Source: Candidatus Cloacimonadota bacterium
Lineage (GTDB): Bacteria; Cloacimonadota; Cloacimonadia; Cloacimonadales; TCS61
Reading direction: 5' to 3'
NCBI GenBank assembly: GCA_021734245.1
Contig: JAIPJH010000016.1
Span: 1 to 40,851 of the forward strand
Length of the DNA: 40,851 nucleotides
Under the pieces are notes generated by a model. It did not search any database and was not told where the DNA came from. It saw nothing but the letters and a program-made list of their open reading frames with translations. Made by a program: the position numbers and the translations under genes. Positions 7,579 to 15,140 of the stretch are shown piece after piece; positions within the stretch are counted from its first letter, which is position 1; each line of letters opens with the position of its first letter.

Positions 7579-9792
7579 ATGAAATATTTTATTCTGTTAG
7601 TTCTAATATTTATTTCCTTAATTTTAGTTGCAAATCCATACCAAACTGTCGAACCTGTTTTGGAATATCCTCCAGTAGCAATAATGAGTAATTATTATGA
7701 CCTTACTTTCACTTCTGCAGGAGATGCTGTAAGTACGCAACCAGATGATGTTGGAGGTGGCACTTATTATGTTTTCCAGGCAAAAGAAACTGCCGCTTCT
7801 ACCTGTAGAGTCTATTATGGATATCAAGATTGTGATTATACCTTAGCAAGTGTTGCTGCAATTGGAGTGGATGACTTTGATGAAACCAAACCTGCATTGG
7901 CAATAGATTCTGTGACTGGTGATCCGATAGTTGTCTGGAATAGAGAGAATGGAATTGTCTGCTCTTACGATCTGTATCATTTGGGATGTCCTGGATTATG
8001 GAAAACTCCTTTCTATATCTTCGATGAAAATACATGGACACCAAATCCTGATGATAATTTTAAAGATCCTATTATTAAAATTGGTCCTTCTCCAGATCCG
8101 GGTAAAAGAAGAGTATATGTTTTATTAAAAAACCATAGAACACCCGAACCTTATGGAATTTATTATTTTGCGATGTTAATGTATGCCGATTTTGATGTGA
8201 ATGATTTAAATATGCAATCTGAACTGAACTGGACTTATTTTCCGATTTACGATAATATCAGCCTGACTCATTCTAATCTGGATTTCACGTTTGAAGTATC
8301 AGAAGATCTACTAACAATAATCGGCTACGACAATGAGTCTAATGTTTTTGCTTATACGAGTGTATATGGATATCCTACATATTGGACATATACTGATGAG
8401 TTTAAATTTCCAGTTGATAATCCTTTGAATCTGGATGGTACTCCTCGTTTTCCAGATGATCAGGGAAATCCTTATGAATTGTATTTCAAACCCATGTTCA
8501 GTTCAAATTCTAATGCAATTTCTGATCAAGATGATAATATATATTATCCCATATCATTCGGTTTGGCAGCAGAACCAGATATTTTCCCTTTAGGAGAATG
8601 TCTTTTGTATCCCAAATTAGTTAAATTTGTTCCCACTTCAGGAGAGTTTAGTTTCTTCGATCTATTATTGGAAGGTGATGAACCAAATGACAACAATCCT
8701 GCAATTCCCTGGGATATTGATGAAGATGGTCAGGTCGATTCTTATGATATGGAAGGAAAGGTTGATTGGATACCTTCCTGGCCTGTTTTTTATCACGATA
8801 ATATTCTTCCGTATCCTGAAGATCTTAACAATATGCGAGTTGTAGAAAATGAAGATAACTTTACTCTTACTGTATTCTGGAATGATGGAACAAAAGCTCA
8901 TTTTGCTGAGAATACAAGTGCTACTTTGTGGCAGGATAAACCGGAGATGATAACAGCAACATTGGAAGATGGTAATTTATTTTTTGATGCACAGTATTTA
9001 AACTCAATTGTAATTCCCGAGTTAGCAGATATTATTCCAGAATTTTTCTATCCATCAACGGAGTTTGTAAGTTTGGGGAATGCAACTTACAGTTTAAATG
9101 CAATGTTTTATGATGCAAATGCTTATTGTGTTCCAGGCCAAAACAATGGTGGCATAATAAACGCTTCTCAAATCTGGTTTATTCCTGATGAGCAGGATAA
9201 TTATATTGGGATTTCACATCCTACGTCAAATGATATTTATGCGATAGGTGATGAAATGGAGATTGACTGGTATTATTATGGAAGTTCCTTGGTTGCCAAA
9301 ATTGATTTAGTACATGGCCAAGATGAATTCATTCAATGCGTTACAGATGATCCGGGAGATGACAATTTTTTATGGACTATTCCTGAAAATATTCCTGTAA
9401 ATTCAAACTATCGGATTAGATTAATGGGATTATCTCCACCTGAGTATTATTTGAGTCAGCCATTTTCAATTACTAATTCTGAATCACCAGATGATGTGAT
9501 CAATTTTGAAACAGCATTATACCAAAATACTCCCAATCCCTTCAATCCATCCACAGAAATCAGATTTCAGATTTCAGACTTCAGACAAATCGAAAATGCA
9601 GAGATTACGATCTATAATCTGAAAGGGCAGAAAGTGAAAACTCTCCCCGTCACCCCATCTCAAAGTCACTCAGTCTCGATCGTCTGGGATGGCACAGACC
9701 AGAAGGGAGAGCCTGTTTCCAGCGGAGTTTATTTATACAAATTAAAAGCTGGAGAATTTGAAGAATCGAAGAAGATGCTGCTGCTGAGATAA
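7579..9792 (+). CDS. secreted sorting-tail protein with EF-hand-like loop and Kre9/KNH-like domain
   Basis: The protein has 737 residues. Its signal peptide is MKYFILLVLIFISLILVA, with cleavage probably after A18. The body is rich in Asp, Tyr and Asn with propeller-like phrases (PALAIDSVTGDPIVVW). A calcium-type loop D379-I-D-E-D-G-Q-V-D-S-Y-D390 is visible. Around 540-635 the text resembles the Kre9/KNH domain (ISHPTSNDIYAIGDEMEIDW, then LWTIPENI and YRIRL). Residues ~647-737 are the FlgD-Ig/type-A sorting-like tail: NTPNPFNPSTEIRF, IYNLKGQKVKTL, VSSGVYLYKLKAG, KKMLLLR. The start has GGGGGA 3 nt ahead. It converges on bamA. A short CAGATTTCAGATTTCAGACTTCAGAC-type microrepeat lies in the tail. 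The exact role is unknown; it is an exported surface or extracellular protein. Confidence 0.8.
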   Translation: MKYFILLVLIFISLILVANPYQTVEPVLEYPPVAIMSNYYDLTFTSAGDAVSTQPDDVGGGTYYVFQAKETAASTCRVYYGYQDCDYTLASVAAIGVDDFDETKPALAIDSVTGDPIVVWNRENGIVCSYDLYHLGCPGLWKTPFYIFDENTWTPNPDDNFKDPIIKIGPSPDPGKRRVYVLLKNHRTPEPYGIYYFAMLMYADFDVNDLNMQSELNWTYFPIYDNISLTHSNLDFTFEVSEDLLTIIGYDNESNVFAYTSVYGYPTYWTYTDEFKFPVDNPLNLDGTPRFPDDQGNPYELYFKPMFSSNSNAISDQDDNIYYPISFGLAAEPDIFPLGECLLYPKLVKFVPTSGEFSFFDLLLEGDEPNDNNPAIPWDIDEDGQVDSYDMEGKVDWIPSWPVFYHDNILPYPEDLNNMRVVENEDNFTLTVFWNDGTKAHFAENTSATLWQDKPEMITATLEDGNLFFDAQYLNSIVIPELADIIPEFFYPSTEFVSLGNATYSLNAMFYDANAYCVPGQNNGGIINASQIWFIPDEQDNYIGISHPTSNDIYAIGDEMEIDWYYYGSSLVAKIDLVHGQDEFIQCVTDDPGDDNFLWTIPENIPVNSNYRIRLMGLSPPEYYLSQPFSITNSESPDDVINFETALYQNTPNPFNPSTEIRFQISDFRQIENAEITIYNLKGQKVKTLPVTPSQSHSVSIVWDGTDQKGEPVSSGVYLYKLKAGEFEESKKMLLLR

Positions 9793-9899
9793 ACTTCCGA
9801 TTGAACCGGGCGTCTTTCGGGATCATCGTAATGTTGTTTAGATTCTTTTCAAGATAATAATCAACATTCGGAAGAGCTTCGCACATTCCGAAGTTAATA

Positions 9900-9923
9900 A
9901 AAAAACCGGCAGGTTTTAATTTT
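9900..9923. terminator. two-way terminator between convergent genes
   Basis: AAAACC-GGCA-GGTTTT is followed by AATTTTT on the plus strand and preceded by a run of A, which is T on the minus strand. It can therefore serve both the secreted protein gene and bamA. The stem is short (6 bp). Confidence 0.6.
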
Positions 9924-9926
9924 TCT

Positions 9927-9978
9927 TAACCATTACGAAGGTCGATCAAGTATGAAGTTCTAAAACCTTAGTAAGGTT
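9927..9978. repeat. two short AACC...AAGGT inverted units
   Basis: AACCATTACGAAGGT (9927-9941) and AACCTTAGTAAGGTT (9964-9978) have the same layout as AACCATTCACAAGGTT (14484-14499) and AACCATTGAGAAGGTT (14511-14526). The second is a near-perfect palindrome at the end of bamA. Confidence 0.5.
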
Positions 9979-9982
9979 AATT

Positions 9983-12205
9983 TTAAAATGTCGTGCCAAA
10001 TTGGAAATGCGGTTCCCATTTACCATTTTCAAAGTTGTGAGCATAATCAAATCCGATAAGACCAAATGGGCTGCGAACGCGAATTCCCACACCAGCACCG
10101 GTTTTCATTGTCCAGAAATCGAATTCTTCCAATTTATTGAAGCTGTTCCCGGAATCCATAAAAATCAATCCAACAATTTGGTCTCCTGCGATGGGAGCAC
10201 CATATTCTGCAGAAAAGATCACTTCGCGCAAACCGCCGTCACGCGGGCCGATTGAGCGGTCTGAATATCCACGAACTCCATCTGGTCCTGTTCCTCCCAG
10301 ATAAAATCTTTCATCTGGTGGAGTGTCGGTTCCATTATATCCAGTTACATAACCGAATCGCCATTTTGTACGCAGAGCCAGCTTCCAGATGGTTTTTGTA
10401 TACCAACTTACCTGCATGATCTGTTTAAAATAGTTGAAATCGCCCTGCAATGGTCCTCCGGCAACTTCGGAATAAATGGTGAAATTTGAACCTGCCGTGG
10501 GGAAGAAGATATTGTCTCTGCTATCGCGGGAAAATGTTAAGGAAATAGCACTGGTATTTTGCCAGCCAGCTTCATCAAGTTCGATCAGAGTTTCGGAAGC
10601 GTTATCTTCTTCTCCTTTCAAAATATCATATTTCTTGGAATAGAAAGAATAACCAGCTACTAATTTGGAGTAATTCAAGAAGTAAAGTGGCCGTCCCAAT
10701 TTGACTGCACCACCAGAAGTTCTAACTTCGTAAGTATCCCATTCTTTGGTTGTAAGATATATATCGAAACCTACTAAAGTATTTGTGTCTCTAAAATAAG
10801 GATTGGTAAAGTTTAAACTGAAGTTTTGTGTAGATCCACCGAATTCCCATTTAACGCCAGCCTGCCAGGAATTTCCTAAAAGATTGTTGTGAGAAACAGC
10901 TAATTGACCTACCAAACCATCCTGACTGTTCAAAGCAACTCCGCCATTTGCAGTTCCCGAAACCTTATCATTCAAATTGATAGTAAGGTCGATATCACCA
11001 TTCTGGTTGATAATTTTGGGATTATCAAGATACATATCCGGCTCGAAAAATCCCATGTTATAAATATTTTGTTGGGAACGCATAACTTTGGATTGCTGGA
11101 AATAATCTCCAGGCGAAATTACAAGTTGTCTTCTAATAATTTTTTCCTTGGTTTTGCGATTACCTTTTATGTGGATCTTTCTTACTTTTGCTCTGGTGTT
11201 TTCCTGGATATTAAGTCGAATATTTATTTTATTGTCGATTTTTTCCAGTTCCTGATCGAAATTTGCGTAAATATAACCATCTTCATAATACAGAGATGTA
11301 ACCGCACCAAGTTGTTCATTAAATTTTTCCAGATTAAATATCTCATCTTCCTTGAAACGGAAATTACCGGTTATCATTTCGTCAGTAAAGCGTTCATTTC
11401 CTTCCACAAAAACATCACCAAAAGTATATTGTTTGCCTTCAAAGAGATAAATATCGATCACAAATCGATCGTTTACAATATTGCGTTCCCAGGAAATTAT
11501 TCTAGCGTCGATGAAGCCTTTTTTATTATAATATTTTACTAAATTTATCAGGTCTTCATCAAACTTCTCCTGCTCAAATTTTCCCGACCTGAAAAGACTG
11601 GCTTTTTTGGTCTTCATTTTGCCGAGTAGTTTTTTGGCTCTGATAAGTTTATTTCCATGTATTTTTATGGCTTTAATGGTAACCTTGTCATTTTCATTTG
11701 TATTTATGATGACATTGACTGTGTTATTATCCTTTTCTTTGGATTGGAAATTGACTTCTGCCAGGTGATAGCCTTTGGTTTTATATTCGTTCAGGATCGT
11801 ATTTTCTATTTCTTTCTGCAGGAATGGAGCCCAATAACTTCCTTCTCGCAAATCAATTGCATCAAGTAGTTTTTTATCGCTCAATTTATCATTGTTCTCA
11901 AAAATTATTTTATTCACAACCGGAAATTCTGAAACATAGATCTGTAACGTGATGCCTTGTAGTAATGTTTCATATTCGATTCGAACATCCTGAAAAACAC
12001 CTAGTTGGTAAAGATTGTTGATAGATTTTCCTACTTGTTCAATATCCAGAAGATCACCGATCTCTAAAGTAATGATGGAAGTAATCAGATCGGTTTCTAT
12101 ATTTTCATTCCCAAAAACTTCTATATCTAAGATCAATTGATTCTGGGCAGATAGTAAAGATCCCAAAAGCAACATAAGCAACAGTATTACAGCCTGTTTC
12201 TTCAT
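9983..12205 (-). CDS. bamA: outer-membrane protein assembly factor BamA (Omp85)
   Basis: BamA inserts beta-barrel proteins into the outer membrane. This one has 740 residues with signal peptide MKKQAVILLLMLLLGSLLSA. Five POTRA domains can be marked out at roughly 22-93, 94-174, 175-262, 263-340 and 341-415, with typical starts such as IKIHGNKLIRAKKL and IHIKGNRKTKEKII. The barrel follows at ~416-740 and holds the loop-6 motif VRGYS, a Tyr variant of the usual VRGF. The last residue is Phe (FGTTF), as expected of a barrel C-terminus. GGAGG lies 5 nt before the ATG at 12205. The gene shows the organism has an outer membrane. It stands alone between convergent and divergent neighbours. Confidence 0.95.
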   Translation of the reverse strand: MKKQAVILLLMLLLGSLLSAQNQLILDIEVFGNENIETDLITSIITLEIGDLLDIEQVGKSINNLYQLGVFQDVRIEYETLLQGITLQIYVSEFPVVNKIIFENNDKLSDKKLLDAIDLREGSYWAPFLQKEIENTILNEYKTKGYHLAEVNFQSKEKDNNTVNVIINTNENDKVTIKAIKIHGNKLIRAKKLLGKMKTKKASLFRSGKFEQEKFDEDLINLVKYYNKKGFIDARIISWERNIVNDRFVIDIYLFEGKQYTFGDVFVEGNERFTDEMITGNFRFKEDEIFNLEKFNEQLGAVTSLYYEDGYIYANFDQELEKIDNKINIRLNIQENTRAKVRKIHIKGNRKTKEKIIRRQLVISPGDYFQQSKVMRSQQNIYNMGFFEPDMYLDNPKIINQNGDIDLTINLNDKVSGTANGGVALNSQDGLVGQLAVSHNNLLGNSWQAGVKWEFGGSTQNFSLNFTNPYFRDTNTLVGFDIYLTTKEWDTYEVRTSGGAVKLGRPLYFLNYSKLVAGYSFYSKKYDILKGEEDNASETLIELDEAGWQNTSAISLTFSRDSRDNIFFPTAGSNFTIYSEVAGGPLQGDFNYFKQIMQVSWYTKTIWKLALRTKWRFGYVTGYNGTDTPPDERFYLGGTGPDGVRGYSDRSIGPRDGGLREVIFSAEYGAPIAGDQIVGLIFMDSGNSFNKLEEFDFWTMKTGAGVGIRVRSPFGLIGFDYAHNFENGKWEPHFQFGTTF

Positions 12206-12282
12206 TCAACCTCCAATCTATTAGCTAAGATGCACCATTTATAAAATGAAGTTTTCTACGTAAAGTTTTTTTGTGAATTAAT

Positions 12283-12470
12283 TTTAATCAATAGAATTCC
12301 TCGATGCTGTATCGCGGTTATCCAAATTTTCTCCCCTGATTGAGGGAAGATGCCAAAGGCAGAGGGGTAAGTATAGATAATTCGATTTTAAGTTTACTGA
12401 AATAAATTTGGCAAAATGCTCTTAGGTTTGCCACAGGAAAAGTCAAAATTCTTGACGATAAATTCTTAAT
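12283..12470. repeat. dispersed intergenic repeat, copy B
   Basis: Starts ATAGAATTCCTCGATGCTGT, continues TTTTCTCCCCTGATTGAGGGAAGA, AGAGGGGTAAG, then TTCGATTTTAAGTTTACTGA with AATAAATTTGGC, and ends near AGTCAAAATTCTTGACG. The same blocks occur in the same order at 14639-14830. The repeat fills most of the bamA-tRNA-Ala gap, and its right end supplies the TTGACG of the putative tRNA-Ala promoter. Confidence 0.7.
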
Positions 12471-12480
12471 ATAAAATTTC
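12452..12480 (+). promoter_or_regulatory. putative promoter of tRNA-Ala
   Basis: AAAATTCTTGACG gives a -35 at 12452-12457. The 17-nt-spaced -10 slot (12475-12480) is AATTTC, a poor match. The 13-mer is identical to that upstream of tRNA-Pro. It sits inside the end of repeat copy B. Confidence 0.35.
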
Positions 12481-12510
12481 GGAATCAATTCAAAAGTGAA
12501 TTAAATTTGT

Positions 12511-12586
12511 GGGGCATTAGCTCAGCTGGGAGAGCGCTACACTGGCAGTGTAGAGGTCAGCGGTTCGAGCCCGCTATGCTCCACCA
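12511..12586 (+). tRNA. tRNA-Ala (anticodon GGC)
   Basis: The acceptor is GGGGCAT/ATGCTCC with one G-T pair. The anticodon stem CTACA/TGTAG holds loop CTGGCAG, giving anticodon GGC. T-loop TTCGAGC is present and CCA is encoded. It is the only plus-strand tRNA in the window. A sorting-tail gene fragment begins within 80 nt of its 3' end. Confidence 0.96.
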
Positions 12587-12665
12587 TATATCCAATTCAT
12601 CTTCTTCTTTTCAAAACTTTATTTTATGGGAACCAAGTGACACAATACGAAAAGGAAGGAGAAAA

Positions 12666-12836
12666 TTGAGTTTTACCATTTATAACATTATGGGACAAAA
12701 AGTACTTTCACAGAAATATGAAGCAGGTTTCCACACATTCACTTGGGATGCAACTAAACAGTCATCAGGAGTTTATTTCTATCTGCTTAGAACACCGAGT
12801 TATTACAAAACGAATAAGATGATCATGCTAAAGTAA
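12666..12836 (+). pseudogene. orphan sorting-tail fragment (C-terminal remnant of a secreted protein)
   Basis: The frame encodes LSFTIYNIMGQKVLS, EAGFHTFTWDA, SSGVYFYLLRT and KTNKMIMLK, then stop. This matches the last ~56 residues of the next gene (LTIYNSKGQKILSQ, EAGYHSYNWDAA, KTNKMLMLK) almost block for block. No signal peptide, no NPFNP block and no body are present. Upstream the frame runs back into tRNA-Ala. A TTG at 12666 preceded by GGAAGGAG could start a short peptide, but a remnant of a deleted gene is more likely. It keeps its own terminator at 12861-12897. Confidence 0.75.
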
Positions 12837-12860
12837 AAAGAAGAAAACCATTATACTTTC

Positions 12861-12897
12861 AACCTTCCAGTTTGCATTAACTTGGAAAGTTTTTTTT
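12861..12897 (+). terminator. rho-independent terminator after the orphan fragment
   Basis: AAC-c-TTCCA and TGGAA-a-GTT form the stem, with further inner pairing GTT/AAC around TGCATT, followed by eight T. It is a strong, canonical terminator. Confidence 0.8.
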
Positions 12898-12967
12898 ATT
12901 GAAAAAAATTGACAAAATTCATTAAAGATCACTTTTTTTATTTTAATAAAATTGTGGGAGGATTTCT

Positions 12968-14308
12968 ATGAATAAAATTTGTTTTGTATTTTTGTTTTTA
13001 ATTTTGGTTTTTTCAATGTATTCAACTAATAACTGCTTGCAATTTGATGGCGACAATGATTATGTTTCCATTGCCGATAATTCTGCGCACAAACCTGTCT
13101 CGGTAACAGTTGAAGCCTGGGTGTATATAAACTCAAACACGAATACATATACAGAGAGTAATGCTCAATATGTTATTTTTAAGCAGAATACCAGAACCGG
13201 ACAATTTGAAGGATACTGCATATATTATGATAAGAATAATCATTTCGTAGGTATTGTTAGCTCTAGTACAGGGCAACAAAGGAGTGTTACCAGCTCGGTA
13301 ATAAATTTACAGGAGTGGAATCATGTTGCTCTAACAGCCGATGGTACAGCTGTTAAATTGTATTTAAATGGGATTTGGCAAGGTACCAGTACAGGCAGCT
13401 ATGCACTTGATTACGGAACCAATCCACTTTATTTTGGAAGAACAGGATATGCTGACTGGGAAGGTTATTTTAATGGCAAAATAGATGAAGTTCGTATTTG
13501 GAAAATTGTTAGAGGGCAGACAGAAATTGAAGATAATATGAATCAGGAATTATCTGATCCTACTAATGAGAACAATCTTGTTGCCTATTACAAATTTAAC
13601 ACAGGTTCCGGTCAAATAGCTTATGATAGTAAGGGTAATAATGATGGTACTTTGGGAGCAACAGAAAATGGTGATAGTTCAGATCCTACCTGGGTAACTT
13701 CAGATTCTCCACTCCCCGTCACACTTTCATCATTCACTGGAACCATTGAAAACGGCTTTCCAACCTTGAACTGGACAACAGAAAGTGAACTGGAAAATAT
13801 GGGCTGGAACATCTATCGCAGTGAAAATGAGAACGGTTTGGAAAACAATTCACTAAAACTTAATGAGACAATCATTCCAGGTATGGGAACAATCACAACA
13901 CCAACCAATTACATTTACATCGATGAATTACCGACACAACAAATGGGAATGCATTATTACTGGCTGGAAAGTGTCAGCTATAGCGGAGAACTGGAAATTC
14001 ATGGTCCAGTTTCCATTGATCTGAGTAATTCAAACCTTATTCCAGATGCACCGGCAAAAAGCTTTGTAAATCAGAATTTTCCCAACCCGTTCAATCCAAC
14101 TACCACAATCGAATTCGGCATTGAAGAAGGAGAAACGGGAACACTTACAATTTACAATTCCAAAGGGCAGAAAATTCTCTCACAGGAATATGAAGCTGGT
14201 TATCATTCTTATAATTGGGATGCAGCCAGTCAGGCTTCAGGAATTTATTTTTATCAACTGAAAACAGATAAATATTTTAAAACGAATAAAATGCTGATGT
14301 TGAAATAA
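12968..14308 (+). CDS. secreted LamG/concanavalin-like protein with sorting tail
   Basis: The protein has 446 residues. Its signal peptide is MNKICFVFLFLILVFSMYS. Residues ~22-195 form a LamG-like jelly-roll domain: LQFDGDNDYVSIAD, VEAWVYI, WNHVALTADGTAVKLYLNG and GKIDEVRIW are the typical blocks. A linker with VAYYKFNTGSGQIAYDSKGN follows, then ~256-350 PLPVTLSSFTG with NWTTESELENMGWNIYRS, a fibronectin-like module common before sorting tails. The tail at ~365-446 has NFPNPFNPTTTIEFGI and IYFYQLKT. GGGAGGA stands 5 nt before the ATG, and TTGACA lies at 12909. LamG domains bind sugars or proteins, so an adhesin or substrate-binding role is plausible but unproven. Confidence 0.82.
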   Translation: MNKICFVFLFLILVFSMYSTNNCLQFDGDNDYVSIADNSAHKPVSVTVEAWVYINSNTNTYTESNAQYVIFKQNTRTGQFEGYCIYYDKNNHFVGIVSSSTGQQRSVTSSVINLQEWNHVALTADGTAVKLYLNGIWQGTSTGSYALDYGTNPLYFGRTGYADWEGYFNGKIDEVRIWKIVRGQTEIEDNMNQELSDPTNENNLVAYYKFNTGSGQIAYDSKGNNDGTLGATENGDSSDPTWVTSDSPLPVTLSSFTGTIENGFPTLNWTTESELENMGWNIYRSENENGLENNSLKLNETIIPGMGTITTPTNYIYIDELPTQQMGMHYYWLESVSYSGELEIHGPVSIDLSNSNLIPDAPAKSFVNQNFPNPFNPTTTIEFGIEEGETGTLTIYNSKGQKILSQEYEAGYHSYNWDAASQASGIYFYQLKTDKYFKTNKMLMLK

Positions 14309-14321
14309 TAAAATCATAATC

Positions 14322-14348
14322 TTGCGGATGGTCGAAAGACCTCCGCAA
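14322..14348. repeat. strong hairpin with GAAA tetraloop
   Basis: TTGCGGA-t-GGTC-GAAA-GACC-TCCGCAA: 11 pairs, one bulge and a GAAA loop, 14 nt after the stop of the LamG gene. It lacks a T-tract, so it may be an mRNA end stabiliser or a REP-like element rather than a simple terminator. Confidence 0.55.
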
Positions 14349-14361
14349 TGGTTGTTCATCT

Positions 14362-14408
14362 CTTTCCGACAACTTCTCTCACAGATTCTTAAGATAGCTG
14401 TCGGAAAG
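14362..14408. repeat. 10-bp inverted repeat
   Basis: CTTTCCGACA (14362-14371) is perfectly complementary to TGTCGGAAAG (14399-14408) with 27 nt between. It is the second of several inverted repeats packed into this gene-free stretch. Confidence 0.5.
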
Positions 14409-14483
14409 GTTTCATGCATCAACTTTCAGAAACCAATTGGAATGATGTCTGATAGAAGGTTTCGGAAAGATGTTGAAGCTGTT

Positions 14484-14526
14484 AACCATTCACAAGGTTT
14501 CGCACAGCTCAACCATTGAGAAGGTT
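14484..14526. repeat. two AACCATT-N-AAGGTT units
   Basis: AACCATTCACAAGGTT at 14484-14499 and AACCATTGAGAAGGTT at 14511-14526. Both can form small AACC/GGTT hairpins and match the pair at 9927-9978. Confidence 0.5.
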
Positions 14527-14548
14527 AGAGTTTTCCGGACTTGAGTTG

Positions 14549-14568
14549 CCACGTCTTTTCAGACGTGG
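14549..14568. repeat. 8-bp hairpin
   Basis: CCACGTCT-TTTC-AGACGTGG, perfect stem with 4-nt loop. No T-tract follows on either strand. Confidence 0.5.
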
Positions 14569-14609
14569 ATGGGAAGATAGAGACAATTCTGGTTTTAACC
14601 CTTCATCTT

Positions 14610-14626
14610 GGGCTAAAGCCCTTTTT
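14610..14626 (+). terminator. short terminator-like hairpin
   Basis: GGGC-TAAA-GCCC followed by TTTTTC. The stem is short but GC-only. It may be another palindromic element rather than the end of a transcript. Confidence 0.4.
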
Positions 14627-14638
14627 CTTCTTTACTAT

Positions 14639-14830
14639 TTCAATCTAAAGAATTCCTCGCTGCTCTGCATCGGGGTTTTCCAATTTTTCTCCCCTGTTTG
14701 AGGGGAGATCGGGCAGTTACCGGAGAGGGGTAAATAATGAAAATTCGATTTTAAGTTTACTGAAATAAATTTAGCGAAATACACCTTGGCTCTGCCACGG
14801 TGATAGTCAAATTTAAAAATTTTCTTTATT
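14639..14830. repeat. dispersed intergenic repeat, copy C (longest)
   Basis: Begins AAAGAATTCCTCGCTGCTCTGC, then TTTTTCTCCCCTGTTTGAGGGGAGA, GGAGAGGGGTAAA, TTCGATTTTAAGTTTACTGA, AATAAATTTAGCGAAATA, and ends GCTCTGCCACGGTGATAGTC with AAATTTTCTTTATT. It aligns with copy B throughout and with copy A at both ends. The heptamer GCTCTGC occurs twice in it, at 14662 and 14789. Confidence 0.7.
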
Positions 14831-14921
14831 CCCAGCGCTGAAGCACGGGGCTATTCATTATTAATTCGATTGGATAAAAAATTTGATAAATATGTTCTGA
14901 ACTCCAGCTTGCAGCTGAAGT
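14831..14921. repeat. two REP-like imperfect hairpins
   Basis: CCCAGCGCTGAAGCACGGGG (14831-14850) is an imperfect hairpin right after repeat copy C. ACTCCAGCT-TGC-AGCTGAAGT (14901-14921 with the 3-nt core at 14910-14912) pairs with one mismatch. Confidence 0.4.
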
Positions 14922-15010
14922 CCAGGCCAAAGATTTCCGAACTCGAGTTCACAAGGTAAACTAATAGTAGTATGAATATGTAAAATAATAACTAATAATC
15001 TTTTTGTAAA

Positions 15011-15050
15011 AACCTTCTGCGACACAAAAAAGTGCAGAAGGTTCTTTCTT
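15011..15050 (+). terminator. rho-independent terminator upstream of the lipoprotein operon
   Basis: AACCTTCTGC (15011-15020) and GCAGAAGGTT (15034-15043) form a perfect 10-bp stem followed by CTTTCTTT. It separates the repeat-filled gap from the long plus-strand operon starting at 15141, so that operon should have its own promoter between 15050 and 15130. I cannot place one confidently. Confidence 0.75.
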
Positions 15051-15140
15051 TATCTGGTTACATTAGCGATAATAAATTTTGCATACTAATATGGAATAAA
15101 AAATGCACCAATTTTAGAAAAATAATAATAAGGATGTATT

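Noticed and set aside
7619-7827. Minus-strand ORFs opposite the secreted protein genes
   Set aside because: All lie antisense to frames with clear signal peptides, domains and sorting tails, and have no features of their own.
10904-11542. 212-codon plus-strand ORF inside bamA
   Set aside because: It is antisense to a clear BamA protein and its product is a low-complexity Ile/Phe/Asn string. It is a shadow frame.
14237-14701. Small ORFs of 60-65 codons on both strands across the palindrome-rich gap
   Set aside because: They run through hairpins, lack signals and resemble nothing known. The sequence is better explained as repeats.
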